Source of the DNA: Thermanaerothrix daxensis
Lineage (GTDB): Bacteria; Chloroflexota; Anaerolineae; Anaerolineales; Anaerolineaceae
Direction of reading: 5' to 3'
DNA length: 64,000 nt
Assembly: GCF_001306145.1 (NCBI RefSeq)
Contig: NZ_LGKO01000002.1
Coordinates: forward strand, 310,001 to 374,000
Part shown: one piece after another, positions 51,702-59,922 of the stretch
Layout of the letters: each line of letters starts with the position of its first letter
How positions within the stretch are numbered: the first letter of the stretch is position 1
Notes under the pieces: generated by a model
Seen by the model: only the letters and a program-made list of their open reading frames with translations
Told to the model about the DNA's origin: nothing
The model's database searches: none
Position numbers and translations under genes: made by a program

Positions 51702-53642
51702 TCATGGAGCTTCTTTTGAGGAGGCGGCCATGTTTTGCAAGGGTACGCCGGAAACCGCCTGCGGGGCTGATTGGAGAAGCATGTTGGCGAAAATTTCTCC
51801 CGGGCGGTATACAAACAAGTATTCTAAAAGTCGGTCGCGCTCGGCCAATTCTAACTCATCAAAGGCAGCCCCTCCCTCCAGCCAGCCTTTTGCGTCGGCG
51901 CGCCGGAACACAATGGACTTGAGGGGCACCCGAATGCAAGGATGATAAGGGGTGCTGAAAGTCAACCAACTGCCTGTGAGTCTGGTGTTCGCTTGCAGAG
52001 AGATGGGTGCCCGTAAACCCGCTCCACTGAGGGAGAGATTTTCAATTTGGACCGGGAAGGTCTGTTCACCTGTTGCCAAGTAACCGCTGAGATTCACCGG
52101 GAAGCGGTAATGACGGCGCTCATGGCGGCGGCTGAGTACTTCCCGCACACCCATGTAGATCACACTGGCGTTATACAGCCCCCAGAACAAAACAATCCAG
52201 AAGGCTTCGCGGCTTAAACCGGCCGCTCCCCATACCAGGAGGCGAAAACTACCGAACAACAGCGCCCCGATCATTGCACCCAGCAGAGCAAAATGCAGAC
52301 GCAAAGCACTACGTTCTTTCTCGTAAACCGAGCGATCCACAGACTTGGGGGTGACCCGGAATTTGAGAGGCTTGTTGATCGCCAGCACCAGCAGGGATTG
52401 GATGAAGACCACCATGCGCAGGAAAGCGTAGATCTCGCTTTTGAAGTAGCGAAAGTACCCACGCCCTCCAAACTGGTTGGCCAGGATATTCAAGATAAAG
52501 TAGGGGGTCCAGAAGAACAGGAAGCGTGGCAGCTCAACCCGCATGGGTAATACATTCAGCAGAAGTATCGCTACCGGCATCATCAGAAAGATGAATTTCT
52601 GCACCGACTCTATGTAGGCCAGAAAACTCGCCAAGTAAGAAAGCCGCTGAGAGAGAGTCAGCCCCCGAATCCAGAGCGGGCTTTCCTTACTGCGATAGAG
52701 TTGCATGGTTCCCTGGGCCCAACGCAGACGCTGCAATAAATATGCGGTGATGGTCTGGGGGGCAATGCCAAAAGCCAGGGATTCATTGACAAAGAGCGAT
52801 TTCCACCCCCGGCTATGCAAACGCACCGAGGTGTGGATGTCCTCAGTGATCGTTTCGGTGGCGACACCTCCCACTTCTTCCAGGGCTTTACGTCGTATCA
52901 CGGAGGGACTTCCACACCAGAAAGCGCTGTTGCTGTAATTTTTACCCGGCTGAATAACGTGGAAGAAAAGAGATTGCTCGTGCCAGGTGGGTTTGCTCTG
53001 GTCGTGTTGCACAGAATCCAGGTTGTAAAATTCTTGGGGTAATTGAACGAAAGCCAGCCGCTCATCTTCGAAATAGCCCAGCGTGCGCTCCAGGAAATTG
53101 GGCTGGGGAACCATGTCGGCATCCAGGACCACAATAAACTCTCCGTTGGTCTGCTTCAGTGCGTGGTTGAGGTTACCGGCCTTGGCATGACGGTTATTCG
53201 GGCGGGTGATATAGCCTACCCCAAAACGCTCGGCCAGTTTGCGTACTTCTTCGCGTCGCCCATCGTCCAGCAAGTAGGTGCGGTGCGGGTAGGTCATTAA
53301 GCGGCAGCCGGTCAGCGTGGCTTCCAGAATCTCAATGTCTTCGTTATAGGTCGGGATGAAAACATCTACATTCAGCCCGGGGCGCGGTGGTCGGTAGGGT
53401 ACGGGTGGATCAATGCGGCGGGTCATCCACGAGAAAAGGAGGTAATTGACCACGCTGAAGGCTTCGGCTCCCCACAGCAGCCAGGAGAGGACGGGCACCT
53501 GTGGGTTAATGGTCTCAAGCGCGCGCCAGATCAGATAGAACACCATGTAGGCGCTGACCAGCGAGGGGATCCACACATGCCAGTCAATCCGTTGTGCAAA
53601 GCGTCTTAGGTGCGTAAGCCATTCACTAGAAAAGCCCAACAT
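51702..53642 (-). CDS. Cellulose-synthase-like glycosyltransferase with PilZ domain
   Basis: This 646-residue membrane protein has two N-terminal helices and a GT2 domain with all BcsA catalytic motifs: DVFIPTYNED, LLDDGRR, VVLDADM, TEDIHTS and QRLRWAQG. Further helices follow, then a PilZ domain from about residue 515 with the c-di-GMP-binding signature (RRHERRHYR; NLSLSGAGL). It should polymerize and export a beta-glucan or similar polysaccharide when c-di-GMP is high. No bcsB-like or cellulase gene is next to it. The promoter is clear at 53728-53756. The ribosome site is weak and distant. Confidence 0.92.
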   Translation of the reverse strand: MLGFSSEWLTHLRRFAQRIDWHVWIPSLVSAYMVFYLIWRALETINPQVPVLSWLLWGAEAFSVVNYLLFSWMTRRIDPPVPYRPPRPGLNVDVFIPTYNEDIEILEATLTGCRLMTYPHRTYLLDDGRREEVRKLAERFGVGYITRPNNRHAKAGNLNHALKQTNGEFIVVLDADMVPQPNFLERTLGYFEDERLAFVQLPQEFYNLDSVQHDQSKPTWHEQSLFFHVIQPGKNYSNSAFWCGSPSVIRRKALEEVGGVATETITEDIHTSVRLHSRGWKSLFVNESLAFGIAPQTITAYLLQRLRWAQGTMQLYRSKESPLWIRGLTLSQRLSYLASFLAYIESVQKFIFLMMPVAILLLNVLPMRVELPRFLFFWTPYFILNILANQFGGRGYFRYFKSEIYAFLRMVVFIQSLLVLAINKPLKFRVTPKSVDRSVYEKERSALRLHFALLGAMIGALLFGSFRLLVWGAAGLSREAFWIVLFWGLYNASVIYMGVREVLSRRHERRHYRFPVNLSGYLATGEQTFPVQIENLSLSGAGLRAPISLQANTRLTGSWLTFSTPYHPCIRVPLKSIVFRRADAKGWLEGGAAFDELELAERDRLLEYLFVYRPGEIFANMLLQSAPQAVSGVPLQNMAASSKEAP

Positions 53643-53727
53643 AACTTGATACTTATCTCCCGCTGAATTTAACTGTAAATGTAATAGTTGAGGCTCATAA
53701 TAAAAAAGGAGTTAGAGAGTTATAAAT

Positions 53728-53756
53728 ATAATATAAAATTTTCGAATTACGGTCAA
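53728..53756 (-). promoter_or_regulatory. Promoter of the PilZ-glycosyltransferase gene
   Basis: On the minus strand TTGACC (53756-53751), a 17-base spacer and TATTAT (53733-53728) in a strongly AT-rich stretch. The predicted 5' untranslated region is about 80 bases. Confidence 0.7.
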
Positions 53757-53960
53757 AATACGGTATTGAACTGGTTGTTGATTAGTGTGCCCTTTGAGTC
53801 GTTGGTTGGGCTATATTTTTCAATTGAGGGGCAAACCCGGTAGAATCCCTTGGTCATACATGCGCTGAAACAATGGGCCGTTCACGGATGGTGGGTCAGG
53901 GTGGATTGAGGTGACACCTTGGTGGGTTTTGCGCTTTCGTTAGAATGTAATGTTGTAAAA

Positions 53961-54041
53961 GGGTGCGCCGGCTTTTTTAGTAACGAGCCATCCCACGCCC
54001 CGGACATATGTGGGACCTGGTAGTCTGTGGACGGCGCACCT
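53961..54041 (+). ncRNA. Candidate structured RNA before the DinG-like gene
   Basis: A 9-bp closing stem, GGTGCGCCG (53962-53970) with CGGCGCACC (54032-54040), encloses two inner hairpins: GCT/AGC around a U-rich loop (53971-53988) and TCCCAC/GTGGGA (53991-53996 with 54010-54015) with a 13-base loop, plus a 16-base single strand CCTGGTAGTCTGTGGA. TTGGTG-16-TAGAAT (53919-53946) lies just upstream as a promoter. It matches no riboswitch, ribozyme or 4.5S RNA motif I know. Strand assumed plus; a small inverted-repeat element is the alternative. Confidence 0.45.
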
Positions 54042-54052
54042 ATTCTCTCGCC

Positions 54053-54080
54053 CTGATCAAGGAGCCCAAGATGGTATAAT
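54053..54080 (+). promoter_or_regulatory. Near-leaderless promoter of the DinG-like gene
   Basis: TATAAT (54075-54080) ends five bases before the first ATG at 54086, with a weak -35 (CTGATC, 54053-54058, 16-base spacer). Transcription would begin at or next to the start codon. No ribosome site is present. Confidence 0.6.
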
Positions 54081-54085
54081 CATCA

Positions 54086-56893
54086 ATGATGACCTCGCTT
54101 GTTGCTCTTGATCTGGAGACTACCGGAACTGATCCAACGCGCGACGCAATCATAGAGATTGGCGTCGTGCGTTTTAATGGTCCTCGGGTGGAGGAAACGT
54201 GGAGCACGTTGGTCAATCCGGGGCGTCCCATTCCGCCTGCGATTACCCAGTTGACCGGGATTAACGATTTAATGGTGCGCGATGCGCCTCCCATTCATGC
54301 GGTCTTGCCGCGCCTGGAAAGTTTTGTGGGGGACTCTGTGGTCGTCGGCCACAACATTGGCTTTGATCTCGGCTTCCTGCGTCGTCAGCGGGCACTGACC
54401 CTGGTAGAAGCCGTGGATACCTACGAACTGGCGGCAATCCTGATGCCCTCGGCCAGCCGTTATAACCTGGGATCGTTGGGACAATTGTTGGGTATTCCTT
54501 TGCCCAATTCCCATCGCGCCTTAGATGACGCTCGTCTGACGCATGCGGTTTATCACCGGCTTTACGAGAAAGCCCTGAGTCTGCCTATTGAAATTGTTCA
54601 GGAACTGGTGGGCTTGAGCGAGTCTTTGGATTGGATGGGGTATTGGTTTTTCAGCGAGGTCCTCCGTCAGCGGGCTCGGGAAGGCATCCAGGCTCGTCAA
54701 GTCCCCCGCCCATCACGCGGGTGGTTTCAGACCGCGGACTCGGAATGGATGGCCCGCCCGTTGGAGCTACGCACTCCTGCGCCCGTGGCACTGGATATTG
54801 ACGAGGCGGCGGCGTTGTTGGAACCCGGTGGCGTCTTCTCGCAGTACATGAGCGGCTTTGAATATCGTTCTGAGCAAGTGGCGATGCTTCGCGCCGTGGC
54901 ACAGGCCCTTTCAGAGGGTTACCACCTGTTGGTTGAGGCAGGCACCGGCACAGGGAAGTCTTTTGCCTACCTAATCCCCGCGGCCTTGTGGGCATGGAAG
55001 AATGGTCGTCGTGTGGTAATCTCGACGAACACGATTACCCTGCAGGAACAGTTGATCAAAAAAGACATTCCCGATCTGCTGGCGGCGCTGGGTTTGGAGA
55101 TTCGCGCTACGGTAATGAAAGGGCGAGGTAATTATTTGTGCCCACGCCGTCTGGAGGCTCTGCGTCAACGTGGACCTCAGAGTGTGGAAGAGTTGCGCAT
55201 TTTGGGCAAGATTTTAGTCTGGCTGTGGGAAGGGGGGAGCGGTGACCGCAACGAGATCACTTTGCACGGACCAGTGGAACGTGAGGTGTGGCAGCGGCTT
55301 TCCGCAGAAGACGAGGAGTGCAAAGCGGAAACCTGTCTCAAACGAACCGGAGGTGCTTGTCCTTTTTATCGTTCTCGTCAGGCTGCTCTGGCTTCGCATT
55401 TAGTGGTGGTCAATCATGCTCTGCTCCTGGCCGATGTCGTTGCTGGGAATCGGGTGATTCCCGATTACGAGGCTTTGATTGTGGATGAGGCGCATCACCT
55501 GGAAGAAGCTACCACCAATGCCCTCAGTTATCGGGTTACACGCGAGGACCTGGCGCGTATGCTGCGGGAATTGGGAGGGACATCCAGCGGAATTTTGGGG
55601 CATTTGCTGGTGCAGTTGCGCGGCATATTGCGCCCTTCCGATTTTGCGGCAGTGAATCGAGAAATGCAAGTGCTCACCGACCTGGCGTTTCAGGTTGAGC
55701 AGGGGTTGGTACAGTTTTTCAATGCCCTGGAAATGTTCCTAGAATATGAACGGGAAGGGCAGCCGGTGGGGATGTACGGACAGCAGGTGCGTTTGTTGCC
55801 GGCCAATCGCCATCAACCTGCCTGGGAGGCGGTCGAACTGGCCTGGGGAGCCGTGCATGAACGACTGGTCGCCTTGCTGGCGCGGAGCGAGCAACTTACC
55901 CGGGCACTGGGTGAGGTGTTGGGGTTAACCCCCGAAGAACTGGAAGATGCGCTGGGAACACTCAATGGCGTATTGCGGCGTTTAAATGAGGCTGATCATT
56001 ACCTCACCACCCTGGTTAGTCAGCCCGACCCCGCCTACGTCTATTGGGTAGAGACTACGGGGAGCAATATTAGCCGTGTAGCCCTACAGATTGCCCCAAT
56101 TCATATTGGGACGTTGATGGAGAAATATTTGTGGAATGAGAAGCGCAGTGTGGTGCTCACCTCTGCAACGCTGACCACGCAGGGTAATTTTGACTATCTG
56201 CGCAGTCGTTTGAATGCCTACACCGCGGATGAACTGGCGCTCGATTCGCCCTTTGATTACCAGAACTCGACTTTACTCTATGTGGTTAATGATATTCCCG
56301 AACCCAACGGGGGTGGGGATTATCAGCGCAAGGTGGAGCAAACCCTGGTGCGATTGGCCAAGGCCACGGGTGGGCGTATGCTGGTGCTTTTCACATCCTA
56401 CGCTCAGTTGCGCCGCACCTCCGAAGCCATCACCGCGCGCCTGCTAGAAGCCGATATTCAGGTTTATGAGCAGGGAGAGGGTGCTTCGTCCAACCTGCTC
56501 TTAGAATCGTTCCGCGAGAGCGAGCGTGCGGTTTTACTGGGCACACGAGCCTTTTGGGAAGGAGTGGACATCCCCGGGGAAGCGCTCTCGGTATTGGTGA
56601 TCGTGCGCCTGCCTTTTGATGTTCCTTCCGACCCTATCGTGGCGGCGCGGGCAGAAACGTTTGATGATCCCTTTAACGAGTATCAACTGCCCGAGGCTAT
56701 CCTGCGCTTTCGGCAGGGATTTGGCCGGCTAATCCGGACCCAAACGGATCGCGGGGCGGTAGTCATTTTGGATCGGCGCGTTATCACGAAAGGGTATGGA
56801 AAGGCATTCCTGGATTCCTTGCCGCAATGCACCATGCGGATAGCGTCCATGCAGGAACTGCCGGCGGCAGTAGTGCGCTGGTTGAATTTGTAA
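54086..56893 (+). CDS. dinG: DinG-family helicase with N-terminal DEDDh exonuclease domain
   Basis: This 935-residue protein has an N-terminal exonuclease of the DNA polymerase III epsilon type (LDLETTG with Asp9/Glu11; HNIGFDLGFL; HRALDDARLTHAVY, residues 1-170). An XPD/DinG-type superfamily 2 helicase follows: Walker A EAGTGTGKSF near 280, DEAHH near 466, and the late motif GFGRLIRTQTDRG. Four cysteines (NYLCP, EECKAETC and GGACPFY, about 350-425) should hold a 4Fe-4S cluster. It probably unwinds and trims DNA structures in repair. Translation starts at 54086 or the next ATG at 54089, apparently leaderless. A terminator separates it from the NYN gene. Confidence 0.93.
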   Translation: MMTSLVALDLETTGTDPTRDAIIEIGVVRFNGPRVEETWSTLVNPGRPIPPAITQLTGINDLMVRDAPPIHAVLPRLESFVGDSVVVGHNIGFDLGFLRRQRALTLVEAVDTYELAAILMPSASRYNLGSLGQLLGIPLPNSHRALDDARLTHAVYHRLYEKALSLPIEIVQELVGLSESLDWMGYWFFSEVLRQRAREGIQARQVPRPSRGWFQTADSEWMARPLELRTPAPVALDIDEAAALLEPGGVFSQYMSGFEYRSEQVAMLRAVAQALSEGYHLLVEAGTGTGKSFAYLIPAALWAWKNGRRVVISTNTITLQEQLIKKDIPDLLAALGLEIRATVMKGRGNYLCPRRLEALRQRGPQSVEELRILGKILVWLWEGGSGDRNEITLHGPVEREVWQRLSAEDEECKAETCLKRTGGACPFYRSRQAALASHLVVVNHALLLADVVAGNRVIPDYEALIVDEAHHLEEATTNALSYRVTREDLARMLRELGGTSSGILGHLLVQLRGILRPSDFAAVNREMQVLTDLAFQVEQGLVQFFNALEMFLEYEREGQPVGMYGQQVRLLPANRHQPAWEAVELAWGAVHERLVALLARSEQLTRALGEVLGLTPEELEDALGTLNGVLRRLNEADHYLTTLVSQPDPAYVYWVETTGSNISRVALQIAPIHIGTLMEKYLWNEKRSVVLTSATLTTQGNFDYLRSRLNAYTADELALDSPFDYQNSTLLYVVNDIPEPNGGGDYQRKVEQTLVRLAKATGGRMLVLFTSYAQLRRTSEAITARLLEADIQVYEQGEGASSNLLLESFRESERAVLLGTRAFWEGVDIPGEALSVLVIVRLPFDVPSDPIVAARAETFDDPFNEYQLPEAILRFRQGFGRLIRTQTDRGAVVILDRRVITKGYGKAFLDSLPQCTMRIASMQELPAAVVRWLNL

Positions 56894-56903
56894 AAATGAA
56901 GGG

Positions 56904-56935
56904 GGCTTGAGCACAAGATGTGCTTTTGCCTTTTT
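56904..56935 (+). terminator. Intrinsic terminator after the DinG-like gene
   Basis: AGCACA-AGA-TGTGCT hairpin, extended by an outer GGC/GCC pairing, followed by TTTTT at 56931-56935. It ends the helicase transcript 20 bases before the NYN gene. Confidence 0.8.
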
Positions 56936-56955
56936 CGAAGTGATTGGAGGATTTT

Positions 56956-58281
56956 GTGAACAACATGGGGTTTAATACGGCCGTTTTTTACGACATTGAA
57001 AATCTGCTTAAGGGGTATAGCTTCTCTCAGCAGATGGTGGCGAACCTGTCTCTGAAGGATATTTTGGAGACTGTACGCCAAACTGGCAAAATTGGGCAGA
57101 TAGCCTTGCAACGGGCTTATGCAAATTGGAGTGATCCACGCCTGGCGATCATGCGTGGCGAGATTAATGAACTGGGGATTGATCCGATTCAGGTCTTTGG
57201 TTTCTCGCGAGATCAGAAAAAGAATGCGGCTGACATTCAACTGGCGATTGATGCTATTGATCTGGCTCACGTGCGCCCTTCTCTGGAGGTCTTTGTGATT
57301 GTTTCCGGGGATGGGGGATTTGCAGCCCTGGCGAAGAAACTCCATGAGTATGGTAAAGTGGTAGTGGGGTGCGCGTATCGCACAGCCACAAACAAGACTT
57401 TTCAGGCGGTGTGTGACGCCTTTGTCTGGATTAATGACCCGGACGAGGGTGAAGAGGAACGGCCGCAACGGGCAGCCGCCTCCGCTCCCTCTGGGGTTTC
57501 TTCTATGGTAGAAGTCTATGACCCCCGTAATGTACGGCTGGCCCAGCGGATCAAGCCGCTAAAGACGCTTACACCGGATGGAATTGTGGCCAAGACCCGT
57601 GAAATCCTGGAGTGGTACGCGCGCGATCCTACCTCACAGACGGATCTGACGCGAAGCGGGATTTACCTTTCGGTCATCCAGGAAGCGATCAAATACGCGG
57701 TGCCCGGCTTTCAGCCAATTCGCCTGGGCTTCGCCAAGTTCATCGAGTACATGCAGTATGTCTGCAAGGGGACCGATTTTTGCATAGCGCGTCCTCTGAA
57801 TTCGCAGGCCGTGCTTGCCCTGCGCAGTGCAGTGCAGAAGGGCGTGGAAATCCTGCCTGATGTGGACAGGCGTGAGGTTCACACTCCGGAGACCTATCGC
57901 AGTATCTTGGCCACGGGGAGCCCCATCTTTCGACTGCCGTCGGCAAGTGACTTTTACGCCGTCGTTTCCTGGCTGGCCCAGCATCCTGTGCAGCAGAGTG
58001 ATATTGGTTCGGCCATTGAAGCCATTGTGGCAGGCCTGGATGGTGAGATTTCTTCAGAGGCGGTTAAACTCGCCTTGCTAAGCCTGGTTTCGGCTAACGT
58101 GTTCCTGCGCGAGCCGGAGGGAGTTTCTCTCTCCGAGCAACGGCTGTCTCTGCCGTTGGAGAATCGCTCGGCTGCCGTCATCCTGGATAAGGTGCGCAAA
58201 GCGGCGCGTCAAAAATTGACCGGTGTGCTGGGCGAGGTTCGGGAGGAGGTTCTACAAGGCCTTATTCCTGAAATAGGTTGA
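56956..58281 (+). CDS. NYN nuclease-like domain protein with OST-HTH/LOTUS-like domain
   Basis: This 441-residue protein starts with a NYN/PIN-like domain (residues 1-155): acidic residues in AVFYDIENLL, KKNAADIQLAIDAIDLA and VSGDGGFAALAKKLHEYGK, as in putative metal-dependent RNases. The central part (about 195-270: IVAKTREILEWYARDP; YLSVIQEAIKYAVPGFQPIRLGFAKFIEYMQYV) fits an OST-HTH/LOTUS domain, a fold tied to RNA or G-quadruplex binding. A helical C-terminus follows. The GTG at 56956 has GGAGG five bases upstream and is preferred to the TTG at 56944. Likely an RNA-processing enzyme; substrate unknown. Confidence 0.85.
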   Translation: MNNMGFNTAVFYDIENLLKGYSFSQQMVANLSLKDILETVRQTGKIGQIALQRAYANWSDPRLAIMRGEINELGIDPIQVFGFSRDQKKNAADIQLAIDAIDLAHVRPSLEVFVIVSGDGGFAALAKKLHEYGKVVVGCAYRTATNKTFQAVCDAFVWINDPDEGEEERPQRAAASAPSGVSSMVEVYDPRNVRLAQRIKPLKTLTPDGIVAKTREILEWYARDPTSQTDLTRSGIYLSVIQEAIKYAVPGFQPIRLGFAKFIEYMQYVCKGTDFCIARPLNSQAVLALRSAVQKGVEILPDVDRREVHTPETYRSILATGSPIFRLPSASDFYAVVSWLAQHPVQQSDIGSAIEAIVAGLDGEISSEAVKLALLSLVSANVFLREPEGVSLSEQRLSLPLENRSAAVILDKVRKAARQKLTGVLGEVREEVLQGLIPEIG

Positions 58282-58388
58282 GATTGGGGGGAGTTTCGGG
58301 CGATACTTACCTCCCTTATATGATATGATAAAGACAAAAGGGGGATCATTCTTTCATCCCTGGAGCGAATCCTAGAAAAGGAGAACCT

Positions 58389-58787
58389 ATGTTCGCCACA
58401 ACCCTAATGGACCAAATTGCTGCCCACCTAGACTTCTTGGGCTACGAAACGTCGTGGGGTGAGGACCGGGTGCTTTTCGCTCGCCATCCTCGTCACTTTA
58501 ACCTGATTGTGAAAGATTATGCGTTTGGGGTGTTGTTTACTACGTTCTTCAAGGTCAATGACAAGGGATTTACACATCGCAATGAGGTTCATCAGGCCGT
58601 CAACACCTATAACCGGCTGGCCCGAGTTTGTCGGGGGTATCTGGATAAGGACTTTGATTTGGTAGTGGAGGCGTACTTTCCCAATTACTACGATAAGGGT
58701 GTTTTCGGCTCATTCATGGATACTTTGAATGAGGATCTACGTGCGCTGGCTGATGAAGGGGTGGGATTGCGTCAGTTTGTGCTTTAA
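58389..58787 (+). CDS. YbjN-like domain protein
   Basis: This 132-residue cytosolic protein has an alternating helix-sheet pattern (MDQIAAHLDFLGYETSWGEDRVLFARHPRHFNLIVKDYAFGVLF; FDLVVEAYFPNYYDKGVFGSFMDTLNEDLRAL) resembling the YbjN/type III secretion-chaperone-like fold. That assignment rests on pattern and not on a firm motif. AAAAGGAGAA precedes the ATG at 58389. It stands 107 bases after the NYN gene, on the same strand, possibly with its own promoter (TATGATATGATAA region). Function unknown. Confidence 0.68.
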   Translation: MFATTLMDQIAAHLDFLGYETSWGEDRVLFARHPRHFNLIVKDYAFGVLFTTFFKVNDKGFTHRNEVHQAVNTYNRLARVCRGYLDKDFDLVVEAYFPNYYDKGVFGSFMDTLNEDLRALADEGVGLRQFVL

Positions 58788-58877
58788 CTCCTTGGAAAAT
58801 TTTGTAGCCTCTTGGGCAACCCCCGAAGATTTTGGTGATTAGGATTGGACTGGAGGCAGAACAAAGGTACAGCGCGG

Positions 58878-59651
58878 TTACTGGACCAGGTTGGGTGCTA
58901 TCTCAGCCTCGCCCAGGATTCTTCTCAGAGCGAGTGCGTTATAAGGAGCAAATGCCTCGAAATCGTTATTGAAGAACACATAGACGGTTTGTGCTCCCTG
59001 CTGGATGGCGCGACGGATCCAGTCAGCGATTTCGCTTAATTCCTCTTGCGTATAGTTGTGGTAGTACCAGTGACTGCGTCCGTGGAGGCGGAAGTAAGCC
59101 ACAGGGGCTGTTACCCAGCCCAGAGGACGGCTCTTGGGTGAATCTGCCTCACAAAATGCAGCCCCCAGGTCGGCGAGTAGAGCCCGTGTCTCCTCGGTGA
59201 GCCAGCGGGGATGGCGAAACTCAACGGCAACCCGGGAAGGATTGCCAAACGCCAGCAAGGCGCGGTGCAGGCGGGGCGGATCGTAGGGGGTGCCGGGAGC
59301 CAGCTGAAGCAGGATAACTCCCAGTTTATCTTCGAGATGCCTGGCGGAAGCACAGAATGCCCGAATATCTTCTTCTACGTCTTCAAGGTATTTGCGGTGG
59401 GTGATGGTTTTAGGGGCTTTGACCACATAGCGAAAGCCCCCAGGGGCTTGGGCGGCCCATTTCATATAAGTTGGCTCTTTAAATGCGCGGTAGAATGTGG
59501 CGTTGATCTCCACCGCGTTGAAGTGCCGGGCATAAAAGGCAAAGCGCTGGCTGGAAGGCAAGTCGGGAGGGTAAAAACGTCCTCGCCAGTGGGGGTAGGC
59601 CCAGCCAGAAGTGCCGATATAAAATTGAGGTGCACACGCAGGCAAGGTCAT
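58878..59651 (-). CDS. DUF72 (YecE) family protein
   Basis: This 257-residue TIM-barrel-like protein has all DUF72 landmarks: YIGTSGWAYPHWRGRFYP at residues 10-27, FNAVEINATFYRAF, FRYVVKAPKTITH, LGVILLQLAPGTPYDPPRL, VAVEFRHPRW, YFRLHGR and VYVFFNNDFEAFAPYNAL. The biochemical role of DUF72 is not settled. It is monocistronic and converges on the YbjN-like gene. Confidence 0.92.
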   Translation of the reverse strand: MTLPACAPQFYIGTSGWAYPHWRGRFYPPDLPSSQRFAFYARHFNAVEINATFYRAFKEPTYMKWAAQAPGGFRYVVKAPKTITHRKYLEDVEEDIRAFCASARHLEDKLGVILLQLAPGTPYDPPRLHRALLAFGNPSRVAVEFRHPRWLTEETRALLADLGAAFCEADSPKSRPLGWVTAPVAYFRLHGRSHWYYHNYTQEELSEIADWIRRAIQQGAQTVYVFFNNDFEAFAPYNALALRRILGEAEIAPNLVQ

Positions 59652-59741
59652 CTGAGGATTCAGGGAACCAGACGGTTAAACTTAGTATAGCCCTTAACCG
59701 GTCTTTATGTACATGGTCATGTCGCGATGTCGCGCGAACGC

Positions 59742-59770
59742 TTGACGAACCGACAAGTCCTCATTATAAT
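59742..59770 (+). promoter_or_regulatory. Promoter of the initiator tRNA gene
   Basis: TTGACG (59742-59747), a 17-base spacer and perfect TATAAT (59765-59770), the strongest promoter match in the window. The predicted start is about 5-7 bases before the tRNA. Confidence 0.88.
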
Positions 59771-59781
59771 AATGGTCGCGC

Positions 59782-59853
59782 TGCGGGGTAGAGCAGTGGC
59801 AGCTCGTCGGGCTCATAACCCGGAGGTCGGTGGTTCGAATCCACCCCCCGCTA
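59782..59853 (+). tRNA. Initiator tRNA-fMet (anticodon CAT)
   Basis: The cloverleaf is complete: D arm GAGC/GCTC with a 7-base loop, anticodon arm TCGGG-CTCATAA-CCCGG, T arm GGTGG-TTCGAAT-CCACC, and acceptor GCGGGG/CCCCGC. Initiator marks are the three consecutive G:C pairs under the anticodon loop, the A11:U24 pair and an unpaired 1:72 position. Here position 1 is T (59782) and position 72 is T (59852), an inferred U-U mismatch instead of the common C-A. A73 follows; CCA is not encoded (ACCT), so it must be added. Confidence 0.93.
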
Positions 59854-59863
59854 CCTGAACAAA

Positions 59864-59897
59864 AAAGAACCAGGGTGTTGAGATGCCCTGGTTCTTT
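59864..59897. terminator. Hairpin serving the tRNA and the convergent HAD gene
   Basis: A perfect 12-bp stem AAAGAACCAGGG/CCCTGGTTCTTT (59864-59875 with 59886-59897) with a 10-base loop. On the minus strand it runs straight into a T tract, so it terminates the HAD gene. On the plus strand it closes the tRNA transcript 10 bases downstream. Confidence 0.82.
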
Positions 59898-59922
59898 GGC
59901 TTAATTCGGTGAGAGGATTGTT

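Noticed and set aside
51629-51814. Longer N-terminus for MenA
   Set aside because: About 60 low-complexity residues that overlap the glycosyltransferase gene; the family N-terminus begins near 51628.
53961-54041. Small SRP (4.5S) RNA or a tRNA-like gene
   Set aside because: The conserved SRP apical sequence (GGAAGG...GCAGCC) and the tRNA T-loop TTCGA are both absent; only the stem architecture is suggestive.
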